From assembly GCF_036226405.1 (NCBI RefSeq), contig NZ_CP108464.1:3348001-3412000 (forward strand): DNA of 64,000 nucleotides, in the 5' to 3' direction. This DNA is from Streptomyces sp. NBC_01260 (lineage in GTDB: Bacteria; Actinomycetota; Actinomycetes; Streptomycetales; Streptomycetaceae). The translations under genes and the position numbers were made by a program. Shown piece by piece: positions 29,069 through 39,662 of the stretch. The notes beneath the pieces are model-generated. The model worked only from the letters and a program-made list of their open reading frames with translations, did no database searches and had not been told where the DNA came from. How positions within the stretch are numbered: the stretch's first letter is position 1; each line of letters begins with the position of its first letter.

Positions 29069-30268
29069 TCAGTTGGCGCTCAGGAGCTTGAGCTCCGGGT
29101 GGGCGGTGCCGCCCTCGATCGCGGTGGACGAGATGTGCGAGACGACGCGCTCGTCGACCGGGTCGTTCGCCGGGTCGTCGTGGACGACGAGGTGCTCGTA
29201 CGTGGTGGCGCGCTGGGCCGGGACCCGGTCCGCCTTGCGGATCAGGTCGATGATCTCCAGCCGGTTGGAGCGGTGCTTGGCCCCGGCGGAGGAGACGACG
29301 TTCTCCTCCAGCATGATCGAGCCGAGGTCGTCCGCGCCGTAGTGCAGCGACAGCTGGCCGACCTCCTTGCCGGTGGTGAGCCAGGAGCCCTGGATGTGGG
29401 CGACGTTGTCCAGGAAGAGCCGGGCGATGGCGATGATCCGCAGGTACTCGAAGAGCGTGGCCTGCGTCTGGCCCTTCAGCTTGTTGTTCTCCGGCTGGTA
29501 CGTGTACGGGATGAAGGCGCGGAAGCCGCCGGTGCGGTCCTGCACATCGCGGATCATGCTCAGGTGCTCGATGCGCTCGGCGTTGGTCTCGCCGGTGCCC
29601 ATCAGCATGGTGGAGGTGGACTCGACACCGAGGCGGTGGGCGATCTCCATGATCTCCAGCCAGCGCTCGCCGGACTCCTTGAGCGGGGCGATCGCGGTAC
29701 GCGGCCGGGCCGGCAGCAGCTCGGCGCCGGCGCCCGCGAAGGAGTCGAGGCCGGCGGCGTGGATGCGCTGGATGGCCTCCTCCGCGGAGACCTTCGAGAT
29801 ACGGGCCATGTGCTCGATCTCGGAGGCGCCGAGGGAGTGGATGACCAGCTGCGGGAACGCCTTCTTGATCGCGGAGAAGTGCTCCTCGTAGTACTCCACG
29901 CCGTAGTCCGGGTGGTGCCCGCCCTGGAACATGATCTGCGTGCCGCCCAGTTCGACGGTCTCCGCGCAGCGGCGCAGGATGTCGTCGAGGTCGCGGGACC
30001 AGCCCTTGGCGGTGTCCTTGGGCGCTGCGTAGAAGGCGCAGAACTTGCACGCCGTGACGCACACGTTCGTGTAGTTGATGTTGCGCTCGATGATGTACGT
30101 CGCGATGTGCTCCGTACCGGCGTAGCGGCGTCGGCGCACGGCGTCGGCGGCCGCGCCCAGCGCGTGCAGGGGCGCGGAGCGGTAGAGGTCGAGCGCCTCC
30201 GCCGGGGTGATCCGGCCGCCTTCGGCGGCTCGGTCGAGGATGGGCTGGAGGTCGGCCTTCTCGGTCAC
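29069..30268 (-). CDS. mqnC: Cyclic dehypoxanthinyl futalosine synthase (radical SAM)
   Basis: 399 aa enzyme of the futalosine menaquinone pathway, converting dehypoxanthine futalosine to its cyclic form. Radical-SAM cluster motif CVTACKFC near residue 70, then FQGGHHPDYGVEYYE and PYTYQPENNKLKG, which distinguish MqnC from MqnE. GTG 30268 with AAAGGTG upstream. Pairs functionally with mqnA at 32404 and menG at 25405. Confidence 0.94.
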   Translation of the reverse strand: MTEKADLQPILDRAAEGGRITPAEALDLYRSAPLHALGAAADAVRRRRYAGTEHIATYIIERNINYTNVCVTACKFCAFYAAPKDTAKGWSRDLDDILRRCAETVELGGTQIMFQGGHHPDYGVEYYEEHFSAIKKAFPQLVIHSLGASEIEHMARISKVSAEEAIQRIHAAGLDSFAGAGAELLPARPRTAIAPLKESGERWLEIMEIAHRLGVESTSTMLMGTGETNAERIEHLSMIRDVQDRTGGFRAFIPYTYQPENNKLKGQTQATLFEYLRIIAIARLFLDNVAHIQGSWLTTGKEVGQLSLHYGADDLGSIMLEENVVSSAGAKHRSNRLEIIDLIRKADRVPAQRATTYEHLVVHDDPANDPVDERVVSHISSTAIEGGTAHPELKLLSAN

Positions 30269-30340
30269 CGGGCTGTCACCTTTCGGCGGTTTTTCAACGG
30301 ATCTACGGACCGGTTCAGCGTACGCCAGCCCCGGTCGGGG

Positions 30341-32044
30341 TCAGTGGCCGGACCGGGTCAGCGTGCCGTACGGAAGTCCGGCGCCCCGCTCGTCGGACCG
30401 GAAGCGCAGGGTGCCGTCGGCGGCGCGGGTGAAGTGGACGTCCGTGGTGGTGACCGTGCACAGGCCCGGGGTGCTGGGGCGGTCCGGATCGTCGCGTTCC
30501 CGCAGGGTCAACTCCTTCTCGGTGCCGGAGGTGAGGGATCCGACGCTGTTGCAGCTGACCTCGATGTCCAGGGCGGTGACCGTCGTGTTCATCGTGACCA
30601 CGTCGGCGCCCTTCTTCCCCTCCTTGAACACCGCGGTGAGCGTGCCGTGCGGCTGGCCGGTCGTCTTCTCGGTGATCGGCCCCTTCCAGGTGCCGACGAA
30701 GCTCTTCGGCACCTTGGTGACCTGGCCGCCCGGGGTTGCGGTGGCGGCGTCCCCGGGTGCGGACGGCCCGGCCGACGCGGTGGCCCCCGGGGTCGGCGCG
30801 GTGTCCCCGTGCCCGGCGGTGTTGCCGCCGTCGCCGCCCGGCATCAGGTCGAAGACATAGGCGCTGCCCACCGTCACCGCGGCGAGCGCTCCGGCCACCG
30901 CGAGGGCGACGGTGCAGCTCAGCCTGCGCCCCCGGTGCTCGCCGGGCCCGGCGCCGGCGCTCATGGAGACGGCGAACCGGGGGTCGGGGGTGCGCTGCCC
31001 CGGCACCCCGTCCGTCTCGGTGGGCGGGTGCCGCGGCGGGGCCGGGAGCGGTTCGAGCGGCGGGCCGAACACACCGGCGGCTCCAGCCCCGTTGAACCCG
31101 AACGACGCCTGGGTGAACGGCACCGGCCCCGACTGCACGGGGGCCTCCTGCGGTTCCAGGTCCAGCAGCGCGACCGCCGACCGGCTGACCTCGCGCACCA
31201 GCGGGCCGGGCAGCCAGCCCGCCGCCACCCGGGCCGCCGCACCGCCGGGCGCCAACTGCCGGGCGAGCTCCGCCGGGGTGGGCCGGTGCGCGGGGTTCTT
31301 CGCCAGGCAGGAGGCGACGACCTCGCGCAGCCCGCCCTCCAGATCACCCAGTTCGGGCTCCTCGTGCACCACCTTGTAGAGCAGTACGGCGGACGAGTCG
31401 CCGAGGAAGGGGGCGGCGCCGGTGGCCGCGTACGCGAGCACCGCGCCCAGCGAGAAGACGTCGACCGCGCCCGAGATCTCCTGGCCCCGGATCTGCTCCG
31501 GCGCCATGTAGCCGGGTGAGCCGACCGAGACCCCGGTGGAGGTGAGGGAGGCGGTGGCGTCGATGGCCCTGGCGATGCCGAAGTCGATCAGGCGGGGGCC
31601 GTCGAGGGCCAGCAGGACGTTGGAGGGCTTGACGTCCCGGTGGATCAGGCCCTGCTCATGGACCGCGGTGAGCGCCTCGGCGAGCCCGGCGCCCAGGGTG
31701 CGTACCGCCTGTTCGGGCAGCGGACCGTGTTCGGTGATCGCGGCCGAGAGCGGGGGGCCGGCCACGTAGCCGGTGGCCACCCACGGGACGGGGGCGTCCG
31801 GATCGGCGTCCAGGACGGGCGCGGTCCACTGGGCGCCGATGCGCCGTGCCGCGTCCACCTCGCGCCTGAACCGGGCGCGGAACTGCTCGTCGAGCGCGAA
31901 GTGCGGATGGACCACCTTGACCGCCACGGTGCGGCCGCCGGCGCTGCGTCCCAGATAGACGCGCCCCATGCCACCGGCACCGAGTCTGCCGAGCAGTCGG
32001 TAGGCACCGATGCTCAGCGGTTCGCCGGCTTCCAGCGGCTGCAT
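30341..32044 (-). CDS. Receptor-type Ser/Thr protein kinase
   Basis: 567 aa. Hanks-type kinase domain at ~10-265: glycine loop LGAGGMGRVYLG, catalytic LIHRDVKPSNVLL (~135), DFGIA and APE-type GSPGYMAPEQ. A Pro/Ala juxtamembrane region, one transmembrane helix (ALAVAGALAAVTVGSAYVF, ~380-400) and an extracytoplasmic domain of about 160 residues follow, the latter containing the only two cysteines outside (SCNSVG, GLCTV). ATG 32044 follows GGGGGAG; the frame is open upstream but unsupported. Extracellular ligand unknown. Confidence 0.9.
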   Translation of the reverse strand: MQPLEAGEPLSIGAYRLLGRLGAGGMGRVYLGRSAGGRTVAVKVVHPHFALDEQFRARFRREVDAARRIGAQWTAPVLDADPDAPVPWVATGYVAGPPLSAAITEHGPLPEQAVRTLGAGLAEALTAVHEQGLIHRDVKPSNVLLALDGPRLIDFGIARAIDATASLTSTGVSVGSPGYMAPEQIRGQEISGAVDVFSLGAVLAYAATGAAPFLGDSSAVLLYKVVHEEPELGDLEGGLREVVASCLAKNPAHRPTPAELARQLAPGGAAARVAAGWLPGPLVREVSRSAVALLDLEPQEAPVQSGPVPFTQASFGFNGAGAAGVFGPPLEPLPAPPRHPPTETDGVPGQRTPDPRFAVSMSAGAGPGEHRGRRLSCTVALAVAGALAAVTVGSAYVFDLMPGGDGGNTAGHGDTAPTPGATASAGPSAPGDAATATPGGQVTKVPKSFVGTWKGPITEKTTGQPHGTLTAVFKEGKKGADVVTMNTTVTALDIEVSCNSVGSLTSGTEKELTLRERDDPDRPSTPGLCTVTTTDVHFTRAADGTLRFRSDERGAGLPYGTLTRSGH

Positions 32045-32403
32045 ATGCGGACTCCCCCTGTGGACCGGCCGGACCTCCGACCGAAGCCTAGAGGCGAAGG
32101 TCATCAGGTCACAGGCAAACCATCCGCCGATTTCGTCCCCAAGGGAACGAACGGCGCCATTCATCACAAGAAAAGGGCGCGAATGTGTCGTCCCCAGGTG
32201 ACAGACCGATTGGCGGGAGACGCCGGGCCGTACTCCCGACGCTTCCCGCCAATCGGCCATTCAACGCGTATTCACCCGAATCGATATCCACCGTGAACAT
32301 CCTGGGGGAACGGAAGGAGCGCGGAACGAAGGGAACGCGGAAAGGGAGGCGGGTGGAATGGCGCGCATTCCACCTGCCCGGCGCGTGAGGCCGGCGCGTG
32401 CGC
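32045..32403. other. Kinase upstream region / mqnA 3' region
   Basis: 359 bases without a gene. Contains the mqnA terminator (32206-32256) and the promoter area of the kinase gene, which is AT-richer than its surroundings (around 32100-32190). No other element recognised. Confidence 0.5.
32206..32256 (-). terminator. Terminator after mqnA
   Basis: Perfect 13-bp arms CCGATTGGCGGGA (32206-32218) and TCCCGCCAATCGG (32244-32256) around a 25-nt loop, 148 nt beyond the mqnA stop. Confidence 0.65.
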
Positions 32404-33634
<1,231 letters not shown>

Positions 33635-33838
33635 ATGGCTACCGGAACCGTCAAGTGGTTCAACGCTGAAAAGGGCTTCGGCTTCATCGCCCAGGACGGC
33701 GGCGGCCCGGATGTCTTCGTCCACTACTCCGCGATCAACGCGTCCGGGTTCCGCTCCCTCGAGGAGAACCAGGTCGTGAACTTCGACGTCACTCAGGGAC
33801 CCAAGGGTCCGCAGGCTGAGAACGTCACCCCGGCCTAG
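33635..33838 (+). CDS. Cold-shock domain protein (CspA family)
   Basis: 67 aa single OB-fold nucleic-acid chaperone. RNP1 KGFGFIAQ and RNP2 VFVHYSAI are both intact, and [10 protein letters not shown] starts the domain. ATG 33635 follows the strong site CCAAGGAGGGCTT. Monocistronic with its own leader and terminator. Confidence 0.97.
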   Translation: MATGTVKWFNAEKGFGFIAQDGGGPDVFVHYSAINASGFRSLEENQVVNFDVTQGPKGPQAENVTPA

Positions 33839-34143
33839 TTGCCCGGGTCGGCCGATCGCGGCCGGTAACGCAGTACCCAAGGAGCCCCGCTCCCCCGCCT
33901 CGGCGGAGGAGCGGGGCTCCTGCCTGTGGTGGCGACCCGCGAGCGGGCGGCCGGTCCACTGCTCGTCGAAGAGGCCGCCGAACGCGTCCGGGTCACCTGC
34001 CCGTATCCGGGCTCTCAAGGAATGCTCCACATCAGGTCCTGTCCGCAGCGGACAGTGAGTTCCGGTGCTCCGCGTCACGCCCGCGTCGGGGCGCTGCGAC
34101 CCTTGACCCTGACACCGTGTGAGGCCGTGCACTGGGAGACATC
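33839..34143. other. csp 3' region / merR upstream region
   Basis: 305 bases without a gene: csp terminator (33880-33921) and then the presumed promoter of the MerR gene. I see no clear MerR-type dyad with long spacer. Confidence 0.4.
33880..33921 (+). terminator. Terminator after cold-shock gene
   Basis: Perfect 14-bp arms AGGAGCCCCGCTCC (33880-33893) and GGAGCGGGGCTCCT (33908-33921), 14-nt loop that can pair further internally. Confidence 0.85.
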
Positions 34144-34971
34144 ATGTTCACCATCGGAGACTTCGCCCGGCACGGGCGGGTGTCGGCCCGGATGCTGCGT
34201 CACTACGACGCGATCGGGCTGCTGCACCCCGACAGTACCGACCCCGCGACCGGCTACCGCCACTACGGCGGCGGCCAGCTGGCCCGGCTCAACCGGATCA
34301 TCGCCCTCAAGGATCTCGGCTTCACGCTCCAGCAGGTGCGGGCCGTCCTCGACGAGGAGGTGGGTCCCGAGGAGCTGCGCGGAATGCTCCGGCTGCGGCA
34401 CTCGGAGCTGGAGGCGGCGATGGCCGCGGCGGCGGCACGGCTGGCCCAGGTCGAGGCGAGGCTCCGGTCGATCGAGAGCGAGGGACACATGTCTGTGGAC
34501 GATGTGGTGGTAAGGCACGTTCCGGCGGTACGGGTCGCGGAGCTGACGGGGATGGCCGCCGGCTACGGGCCCGGGGACATCACTCCGGTGATCCGCCCGC
34601 TGTACGAGCAGCTGTTCCCGCTGCTGAACCGGGCCGGGGTCTCCCCGACGGGCCCCGGGATCGCGCGCTACGAGGACGCCCCGGACGGCGGCGGAGCGGT
34701 CGTCGTCCATGCCGGGGTGACGGTCTCGGCGCCGGTGGGGCCGCTGGGCGACACCGGGGTCACGGTGGTCGAGCTGCCCCCGTTCGAGGCGGCGACCATC
34801 ATCCACCGGGGTGCGATGGACGGCGTCCTGCCGACGGCCCAGACCCTGGCCCGCTGGATCGACGCCTCCGGGTACCGGTCGGCGGGGTACGCCCGTGAGA
34901 TCAGCCTGGAGTGCCCCGAGGACGAGGCGAAGTGGGTGACGGAGCTCCAGGAGCCGGTCGTCGGGGACTGA
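34144..34971 (+). CDS. MerR-family transcriptional regulator with GyrI-like effector domain
   Basis: 275 aa. MerR HTH at 1-70 (FTIGDFARHGRVSARMLRHYDAIGLL ... YRHY), coiled coil at ~75-115 (HSELEAAMAAAAARLAQVEARL), then a GyrI/BmrR-type ligand domain from ~120 (PAVRVAELTG ... MDGVLPTAQTLARWIDASGYRSAG). Probably a multidrug- or metabolite-responsive activator. Converges on the amidohydrolase gene with a shared terminator. Confidence 0.9.
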   Translation: MFTIGDFARHGRVSARMLRHYDAIGLLHPDSTDPATGYRHYGGGQLARLNRIIALKDLGFTLQQVRAVLDEEVGPEELRGMLRLRHSELEAAMAAAAARLAQVEARLRSIESEGHMSVDDVVVRHVPAVRVAELTGMAAGYGPGDITPVIRPLYEQLFPLLNRAGVSPTGPGIARYEDAPDGGGAVVVHAGVTVSAPVGPLGDTGVTVVELPPFEAATIIHRGAMDGVLPTAQTLARWIDASGYRSAGYAREISLECPEDEAKWVTELQEPVVGD

Positions 34972-34980
34972 TGCGGGAGG

Positions 34981-35024
34981 GGCGGGTGCCGGGACCGTCC
35001 GGGCGGACGGCCACGGCACCCGCC
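34981..35024. terminator. Bidirectional terminator
   Basis: Perfect 11-bp arms GGCGGGTGCCG (34981-34991) and CGGCACCCGCC (35014-35024) with a nested CCGTCC/GGACGG stem in the loop, between convergent genes. Confidence 0.75.
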
Positions 35025-35028
35025 CGTT

Positions 35029-36261
35029 TCACGCCCCGGTACCCGGACCCGCCCACAGTCCGTCCCGGGTCAGCCCGAGCAGGTCGATCGCGTTACGGCG
35101 CACGATGCGGTCCACCACGTCCGCGTCCAGGTGCCCCATCTGTTCCTCGCCGACCTCGCGGGACTTGGGCCAGGTCGAGTCGGAGTGCGGGTAGTCCGTC
35201 TCGTACAGCACGTTGCCGACGCCGATCGCGTCCAGGTTCTTCAGCCCGAAGGCGTCGTCGAAGAAGCAGCCGTAGACGTGCTCGGTGAACAGCTCCGACG
35301 GCGGCCGGTGGACCTTGTCGGCGACTCCGCCCCAGCCGCGGTTCTCCTCCCAGACCACGTCGGCGCGTTCCAGGATGTACGGAATCCAGCCGATCTGACC
35401 CTCCGCGTACATGATCCGCAGGTTCGGGAAGCGCTCGAACTTGCCGCTCATCAGCCAGTCGACCATCGAGAAGCAGCAGTTGGCGAAGGTGATGGTGGAG
35501 CCGACGGCGGGCGGGGCGTCGGCCGAGGTGGACGGCATCTTCGAGGACGAGCCGATGTGCATGGCGATCACCGTCCCCGTCTCGTCGCAGGCCCGGAGGA
35601 ACGGATCCCACTCGTCCGTATGAATGGACGGCAGTCCGAGATGTGGAGGTATTTCGGAGAACGCCACCGCACGCACCCCGCGTGCCGCGTTGCGCCTGAC
35701 CTCGTCGGCGGCCAGTTCCGCGTCCCAGAGCGGGACCAGGGTGAGCGGTATGAGCCGGCCGTGCGCCGCCGGGCCGCACCACTCGTCGACCATCCAGTCG
35801 TTGTACGCCCGCACCCCGAGCAGCCCGAGCTCGCGGTCCTTCGCTTCGGTGAAGGTCTGGCCGCAGAAGCGGGGGAAGGTCGGGAAGCAGAGCGCGGACT
35901 GCACGTGGTTGATGTCCATGTCGGCGAGCCGCTCGGGCACCGAGAACGAACCGGGGCGCATCTGCTCGTAAGTGATGACTTCGAGCTTGATCTCGTCCCT
36001 GTCGTAGCCGACGGAGGTGTCGAGGCGGGTGAGCGGGCGGTGCAGGTCCTCGTACACCCACCAGTCGCCGACCGGTCCGTCGTCGCCCTTCGCACCCATC
36101 ACGGGCGCGAACTTTCCGCCCATGAACGTCATTTCCTTGAGTGGCGCCCGGACGATGCGCGGACCGGAGTCCGCGTACTTGGACGGGAGCCGGTCCCGCC
36201 AGACATGAGGGGGCTCCACCGTGTGGTCGTCCACCGAGATGATCTTCGGGAAGGTCTCCAT
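35029..36261 (-). CDS. Amidohydrolase_2 family metal-dependent hydrolase
   Basis: 410 aa from ATG 36261 (GTG 36270 is an alternative). TIM-barrel hydrolase/decarboxylase of the ACMSD-like group: the N-terminal metal motif is degenerate (ISVDDHTVEPP), with later conserved HIGSSS, YAEGQIGWIPYILERAD and ETDYPHSDSTWP. Such enzymes recur in actinobacterial CoA-dependent degradation clusters. A CTGACG-N3-CGTCAG operator lies 22 nt upstream, grouping it with the ligase, thiolase and dehydrogenase genes of this window. Confidence 0.88.
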   Translation of the reverse strand: METFPKIISVDDHTVEPPHVWRDRLPSKYADSGPRIVRAPLKEMTFMGGKFAPVMGAKGDDGPVGDWWVYEDLHRPLTRLDTSVGYDRDEIKLEVITYEQMRPGSFSVPERLADMDINHVQSALCFPTFPRFCGQTFTEAKDRELGLLGVRAYNDWMVDEWCGPAAHGRLIPLTLVPLWDAELAADEVRRNAARGVRAVAFSEIPPHLGLPSIHTDEWDPFLRACDETGTVIAMHIGSSSKMPSTSADAPPAVGSTITFANCCFSMVDWLMSGKFERFPNLRIMYAEGQIGWIPYILERADVVWEENRGWGGVADKVHRPPSELFTEHVYGCFFDDAFGLKNLDAIGVGNVLYETDYPHSDSTWPKSREVGEEQMGHLDADVVDRIVRRNAIDLLGLTRDGLWAGPGTGA

Positions 36262-36282
36262 GCGTACCACGGTAGCGTTGAT

Positions 36283-36297
36283 CTGACGAACCGTCAG
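36283..36297. promoter_or_regulatory. Palindromic operator A (CTGACG-N3-CGTCAG)
   Basis: CTGACGAACCGTCAG, perfect 6-3-6 palindrome between the amidohydrolase gene (start 36261) and afsR (start 36498). On the minus strand TAGCTG precedes it, possibly the -10. Confidence 0.7.
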
Positions 36298-36497
36298 CTA
36301 TCTGTGCGAGGCTCCGTTCCACAATCGTTGTCGAGGGCTCGTGCAGAGAGTCACCCACTGCTGACGCGTCCCCCTTTCACAAGGCAGACTGTTGACGGCG
36401 ATACCAACGGTATGGAGCAATCCGGATCTCCTCGGCGGTGTCCCGACATGTGCGCAGCGGCACTGGGCAGTGGCGGAGAGCAGGACAGGAGGCGGCA

Positions 36498-39467
36498 ATG
36501 GGCCGTGACGACGGGCCACGGGTGCGTGTTCCGGAACAGCGAGCTCCGGAGCGACGGCCGGTGGACGGCACAGACCTGTACTTTTCCGTGCTCGGCCCGG
36601 TACGGGCCCGGCGGAACGGCGAGACGCTGCCGTCCGGTTCGCCGCAGCAGCGCGCCCTGTTGACCGCTCTCCTGCTGCGCGGCGGGCACACCGCCACGGC
36701 CTCCGAACTCATCGACGCCATCTGGGGCGACGAGCCGCCCTCGCAGGCGCTGGCCGCCGTGCGTACGTACGCCTCCCGGCTCCGCAAGATCCTGGGTCCG
36801 CAGACCCTGGCGAGCGATTCCGGCGGGTACGCGATGCGGACCGGGCCCGACGCCCTCGATGTGACCGTGGCCGAGGAACTGGCCGCCGGCGCCGACAAGG
36901 CCCGCACCGCGGGCGACCGGGGCCGGGCCAGGGCGCTGCTGAACAAGGCGCTCGCCCTGTGGGACGGCGAGGCGCTCGCCTCCGTGCCCGGCCCGTACGC
37001 CGAGAACCAGCGCACCCGGCTGGAGGAGTGGCGGCTCCAGCTCACCGAGACCCGCCTGGACCTGGACCTGGAGGTCGGCTGCCACGCGGAGGCGGTCTCC
37101 GAACTGACCGCGCTCACCGCCGCGCACCCGCTGCGCGAACGGCTGCGCGAGCTCCTGATGGTGGCCCTGTACCGCAGCGGCCGGCAGGCCGAGGCCCTCG
37201 CGGTGTACGCCGACACCCGCCGGCTGCTCGCCGAGGAACTGGGCGTCGACCCGCGCCCCGAACTCGCCCAGCTCCAGCAGCGCATCCTGCAGGCCGACGA
37301 GGAGCTGGCCCGCCCGGCCGACGACCCCACCCCGGCCGCCGCACCGGTGCGCCCCGCGCAGCTCCCGGCCACGGTGCCCGACTTCACCGGCCGCGCCTCC
37401 TTCGTACGCGAACTGGGCGACCGCATCGCCACCGCCGAGGGCTCCGTCATGGCCGTCTCCGCGCTGGCCGGCATCGGCGGCGTCGGCAAGACGACCCTCG
37501 CCGTGCACGTCGCCCACCAGGCCCGCAAGCACTTCCCGGACGGCCAGCTGTACGTCGACCTCCAGGGCGCGGGCTCCCGCGCCGCCGAACCGGAGACGGT
37601 CCTCGGTGCGTTCCTGCGCGCCCTGGGCACGGCGGACTCGGCGATCCCCGAATCCCTCGACGAACGCGCCGCGCTCTACCGCTCCACGCTCGACGGCCGC
37701 CGCATCCTGATCCTCCTGGACAACGCCCACGACGCGGCCCAGATCCGCCCCCTGCTCCCCGGTACGACGGGCTGCGCGGCGCTGGTCACCAGCCGGGTCC
37801 GGATGGTCGACCTGGCGGGCGCGCACCTGGTCGACCTGGACGTGATGTCGCCCGAGGAGGCGCTCCAGCTCTTCACCCGCATCGTGGGCGAGGAGCGCAT
37901 CAACTCCGAGCGCAAGGCGGCCCTGGACGTGGTCGCCGCCTGCGGCTTCCTCCCGCTGGCCATCCGCATCGCCGCCTCCCGCCTGGCCTCCCGCCGCACC
38001 TGGACGGTCTCGGTCCTGGCCGCCAAGCTCGCCGACGAACGCCGCCGCCTGGACGAACTCCAGGCGGGCGACCTCGCGGTGAAGGCCACCTTCGAACTCG
38101 GCTACGGCCAGCTGGAACCCGCCCAGGCCCGCGCCTTCCGCCTCCTGGGCCTCGCGGACGGCCCCGACATCTCCCTCGCCGCCGCGGCCGCCCTGCTGAA
38201 CCTGGAGGTGCACGCGGCGGAGGACCTCCTGGAGGCCCTGGTCGACACGTCCCTGGTGGAGTCGGCGGCCCCGGGCCGCTACCGCTACCACGACCTGGTG
38301 CGCCTCTACGCGCGTTCCTGCGCGGAGCGGGACGAGCAGCCGCCGGTGGAGCGGGAGCTGGCGCTGTCACGGCTGCTGGACTTCTACCTGGCCACGGCGG
38401 CGGGGGTGTACGCACTGGAGCGGCCGGGCGACCGGACGGTCAACCACCTGGAGCGCACCGAGCATCCCGGGCTGTCGTTCACCGACCACGGCCGGGCCCT
38501 GGACTGGCTGTACGCGGAGGCGAACCCACTCCTGGCATGCGTCCGGCAGAGCATCACCGCCACCACCATCCGGCGGGCCGTTGATCTCCTCCTCGCCTCC
38601 AAGGACCTCGCCGAGTCGGGTGCCAACTCACGCCAGTTCGAGTCGGTCGCCACCATCGTGCGGGATGCCGCGACCGTCACGGGTGACGCTCGTTCCGAGG
38701 CGAGGGCACGGACGACACTCGCCCAGGTGCACAGCACCGCGGGCCGTTTCGACCAGGCCGAGGACGAGGCCCGGCAGGCGATGGTCCTCGCGTCGTCGAT
38801 CGATGACATCTGGACCCACTGCAACGCTCCGAACGAGCTCGGGATCATCGCCGGATACCGCAACCGGCTCGACGAGGCGGAAGTCCTCCTCCAGCAGACC
38901 ATCACCGCCTTCCGGGCCGACACCAACCAAGCGGGCGAAGCCAGCGCGCTGTGCAATCTGTCCCGGGTCCACCTGGCCATCGGACGGACCGCGAGTGCCG
39001 TCGAGCTCGCCGGCCAGGGAATCGATCTCTACGCCCGGCTGGGCCTCACCCTGCGCCTGGCGAACGGCCGCTACGCCCTGGGACTCGCCCTGACCCGGGC
39101 GGGCCGGCAGAACGAGGCCGAGGGCCGCCTCTCCGAGGCGCTCACCGTCTTCCGGGAGAGCCGCCAGCGGCTGTGGGAAGGCATGACTCTCTTCAGGCTG
39201 GCCGAGGTACACCTCGCCGCTCAGCGTCCGGCCCGGGCCGCCGCGTTCTCCGAGCAGGCTCTGACGGTGCTGCTCCACATCGGCGGCGAGTGGCGTCGGG
39301 CCAACGTGCTGACCGTACTGGGCCAGGCCCTGGACGGCATCGGGCAGGCGGACCGGGCGAGTGTCTGCTGGCGGGAGGCGCTCGCGGTCTTCGATCAGTT
39401 GAAGGCTCCGGAGAGCGACATCGTCCGCGGCCTGCTCGCTCCGACGGTCTCACCGCAGAGACGCTGA
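36498..39467 (+). CDS. afsR: AfsR: SARP-family transcriptional activator with NB-ARC and TPR domains
   Basis: 989 aa. OmpR-like DNA-binding domain ~28-105 (FSVLGPVRARRNGETLPSGS ... YASRLRKIL), bacterial transcription-activation domain ~110-260 (RLRELLMVALYRSGRQAEAL), NB-ARC ATPase with P-loop GIGGVGKTT at ~325, and C-terminal TPR-like repeats ~690-980. In S. coelicolor, AfsR is phosphorylated by AfsK and activates afsS to raise secondary metabolism. Identity is supported by the AfsS-like gene directly downstream and afsK nearby. ATG 36498 follows AGGAGGCGGCA; an upstream start at 36438 is unsupported. Confidence 0.93.
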   Translation: MGRDDGPRVRVPEQRAPERRPVDGTDLYFSVLGPVRARRNGETLPSGSPQQRALLTALLLRGGHTATASELIDAIWGDEPPSQALAAVRTYASRLRKILGPQTLASDSGGYAMRTGPDALDVTVAEELAAGADKARTAGDRGRARALLNKALALWDGEALASVPGPYAENQRTRLEEWRLQLTETRLDLDLEVGCHAEAVSELTALTAAHPLRERLRELLMVALYRSGRQAEALAVYADTRRLLAEELGVDPRPELAQLQQRILQADEELARPADDPTPAAAPVRPAQLPATVPDFTGRASFVRELGDRIATAEGSVMAVSALAGIGGVGKTTLAVHVAHQARKHFPDGQLYVDLQGAGSRAAEPETVLGAFLRALGTADSAIPESLDERAALYRSTLDGRRILILLDNAHDAAQIRPLLPGTTGCAALVTSRVRMVDLAGAHLVDLDVMSPEEALQLFTRIVGEERINSERKAALDVVAACGFLPLAIRIAASRLASRRTWTVSVLAAKLADERRRLDELQAGDLAVKATFELGYGQLEPAQARAFRLLGLADGPDISLAAAAALLNLEVHAAEDLLEALVDTSLVESAAPGRYRYHDLVRLYARSCAERDEQPPVERELALSRLLDFYLATAAGVYALERPGDRTVNHLERTEHPGLSFTDHGRALDWLYAEANPLLACVRQSITATTIRRAVDLLLASKDLAESGANSRQFESVATIVRDAATVTGDARSEARARTTLAQVHSTAGRFDQAEDEARQAMVLASSIDDIWTHCNAPNELGIIAGYRNRLDEAEVLLQQTITAFRADTNQAGEASALCNLSRVHLAIGRTASAVELAGQGIDLYARLGLTLRLANGRYALGLALTRAGRQNEAEGRLSEALTVFRESRQRLWEGMTLFRLAEVHLAAQRPARAAAFSEQALTVLLHIGGEWRRANVLTVLGQALDGIGQADRASVCWREALAVFDQLKAPESDIVRGLLAPTVSPQRR

Positions 39468-39473
39468 CCCCGC

Positions 39474-39495
39474 GTTCATCGTTCGTTTATCGCCA
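39474..39495 (+). promoter_or_regulatory. AfsR/PhoP-type direct repeat in afsS promoter
   Basis: Two 11-nt direct-repeat units, GTTCATCGTTC (39474-39484) and GTTTATCGCCA (39485-39495), just after the afsR stop. Spacing and the GTTCATC core match the direct repeats over which AfsR and PhoP compete in the known afsS promoter. TCGTACCTGT about 15 nt downstream could hold the -10. Confidence 0.65.
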
Positions 39496-39583
39496 CCCGG
39501 CACTCTCGTACCTGTCGATGCGTCGCGTCGGGGGGCAGGCGAGTCGACAGTGGAACCGCACACTAAGGTGAACGGCTCTGAAC

Positions 39584-39623
39584 AGCCCGTCCGGCAACAC
39601 ACGGGGGAGTCGCCGGACGGGCT
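39584..39623 (+). promoter_or_regulatory. Hairpin in afsS leader
   Basis: Perfect 12-bp arms AGCCCGTCCGGC (39584-39595) and GCCGGACGGGCT (39612-39623), 16-nt loop, ending 39 nt before the afsS ATG. Could end afsR read-through or regulate afsS. Confidence 0.55.
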
Positions 39624-39662
39624 TTGCCGACTAACCATGCATCCAGCAACGGAGTTCACAGC

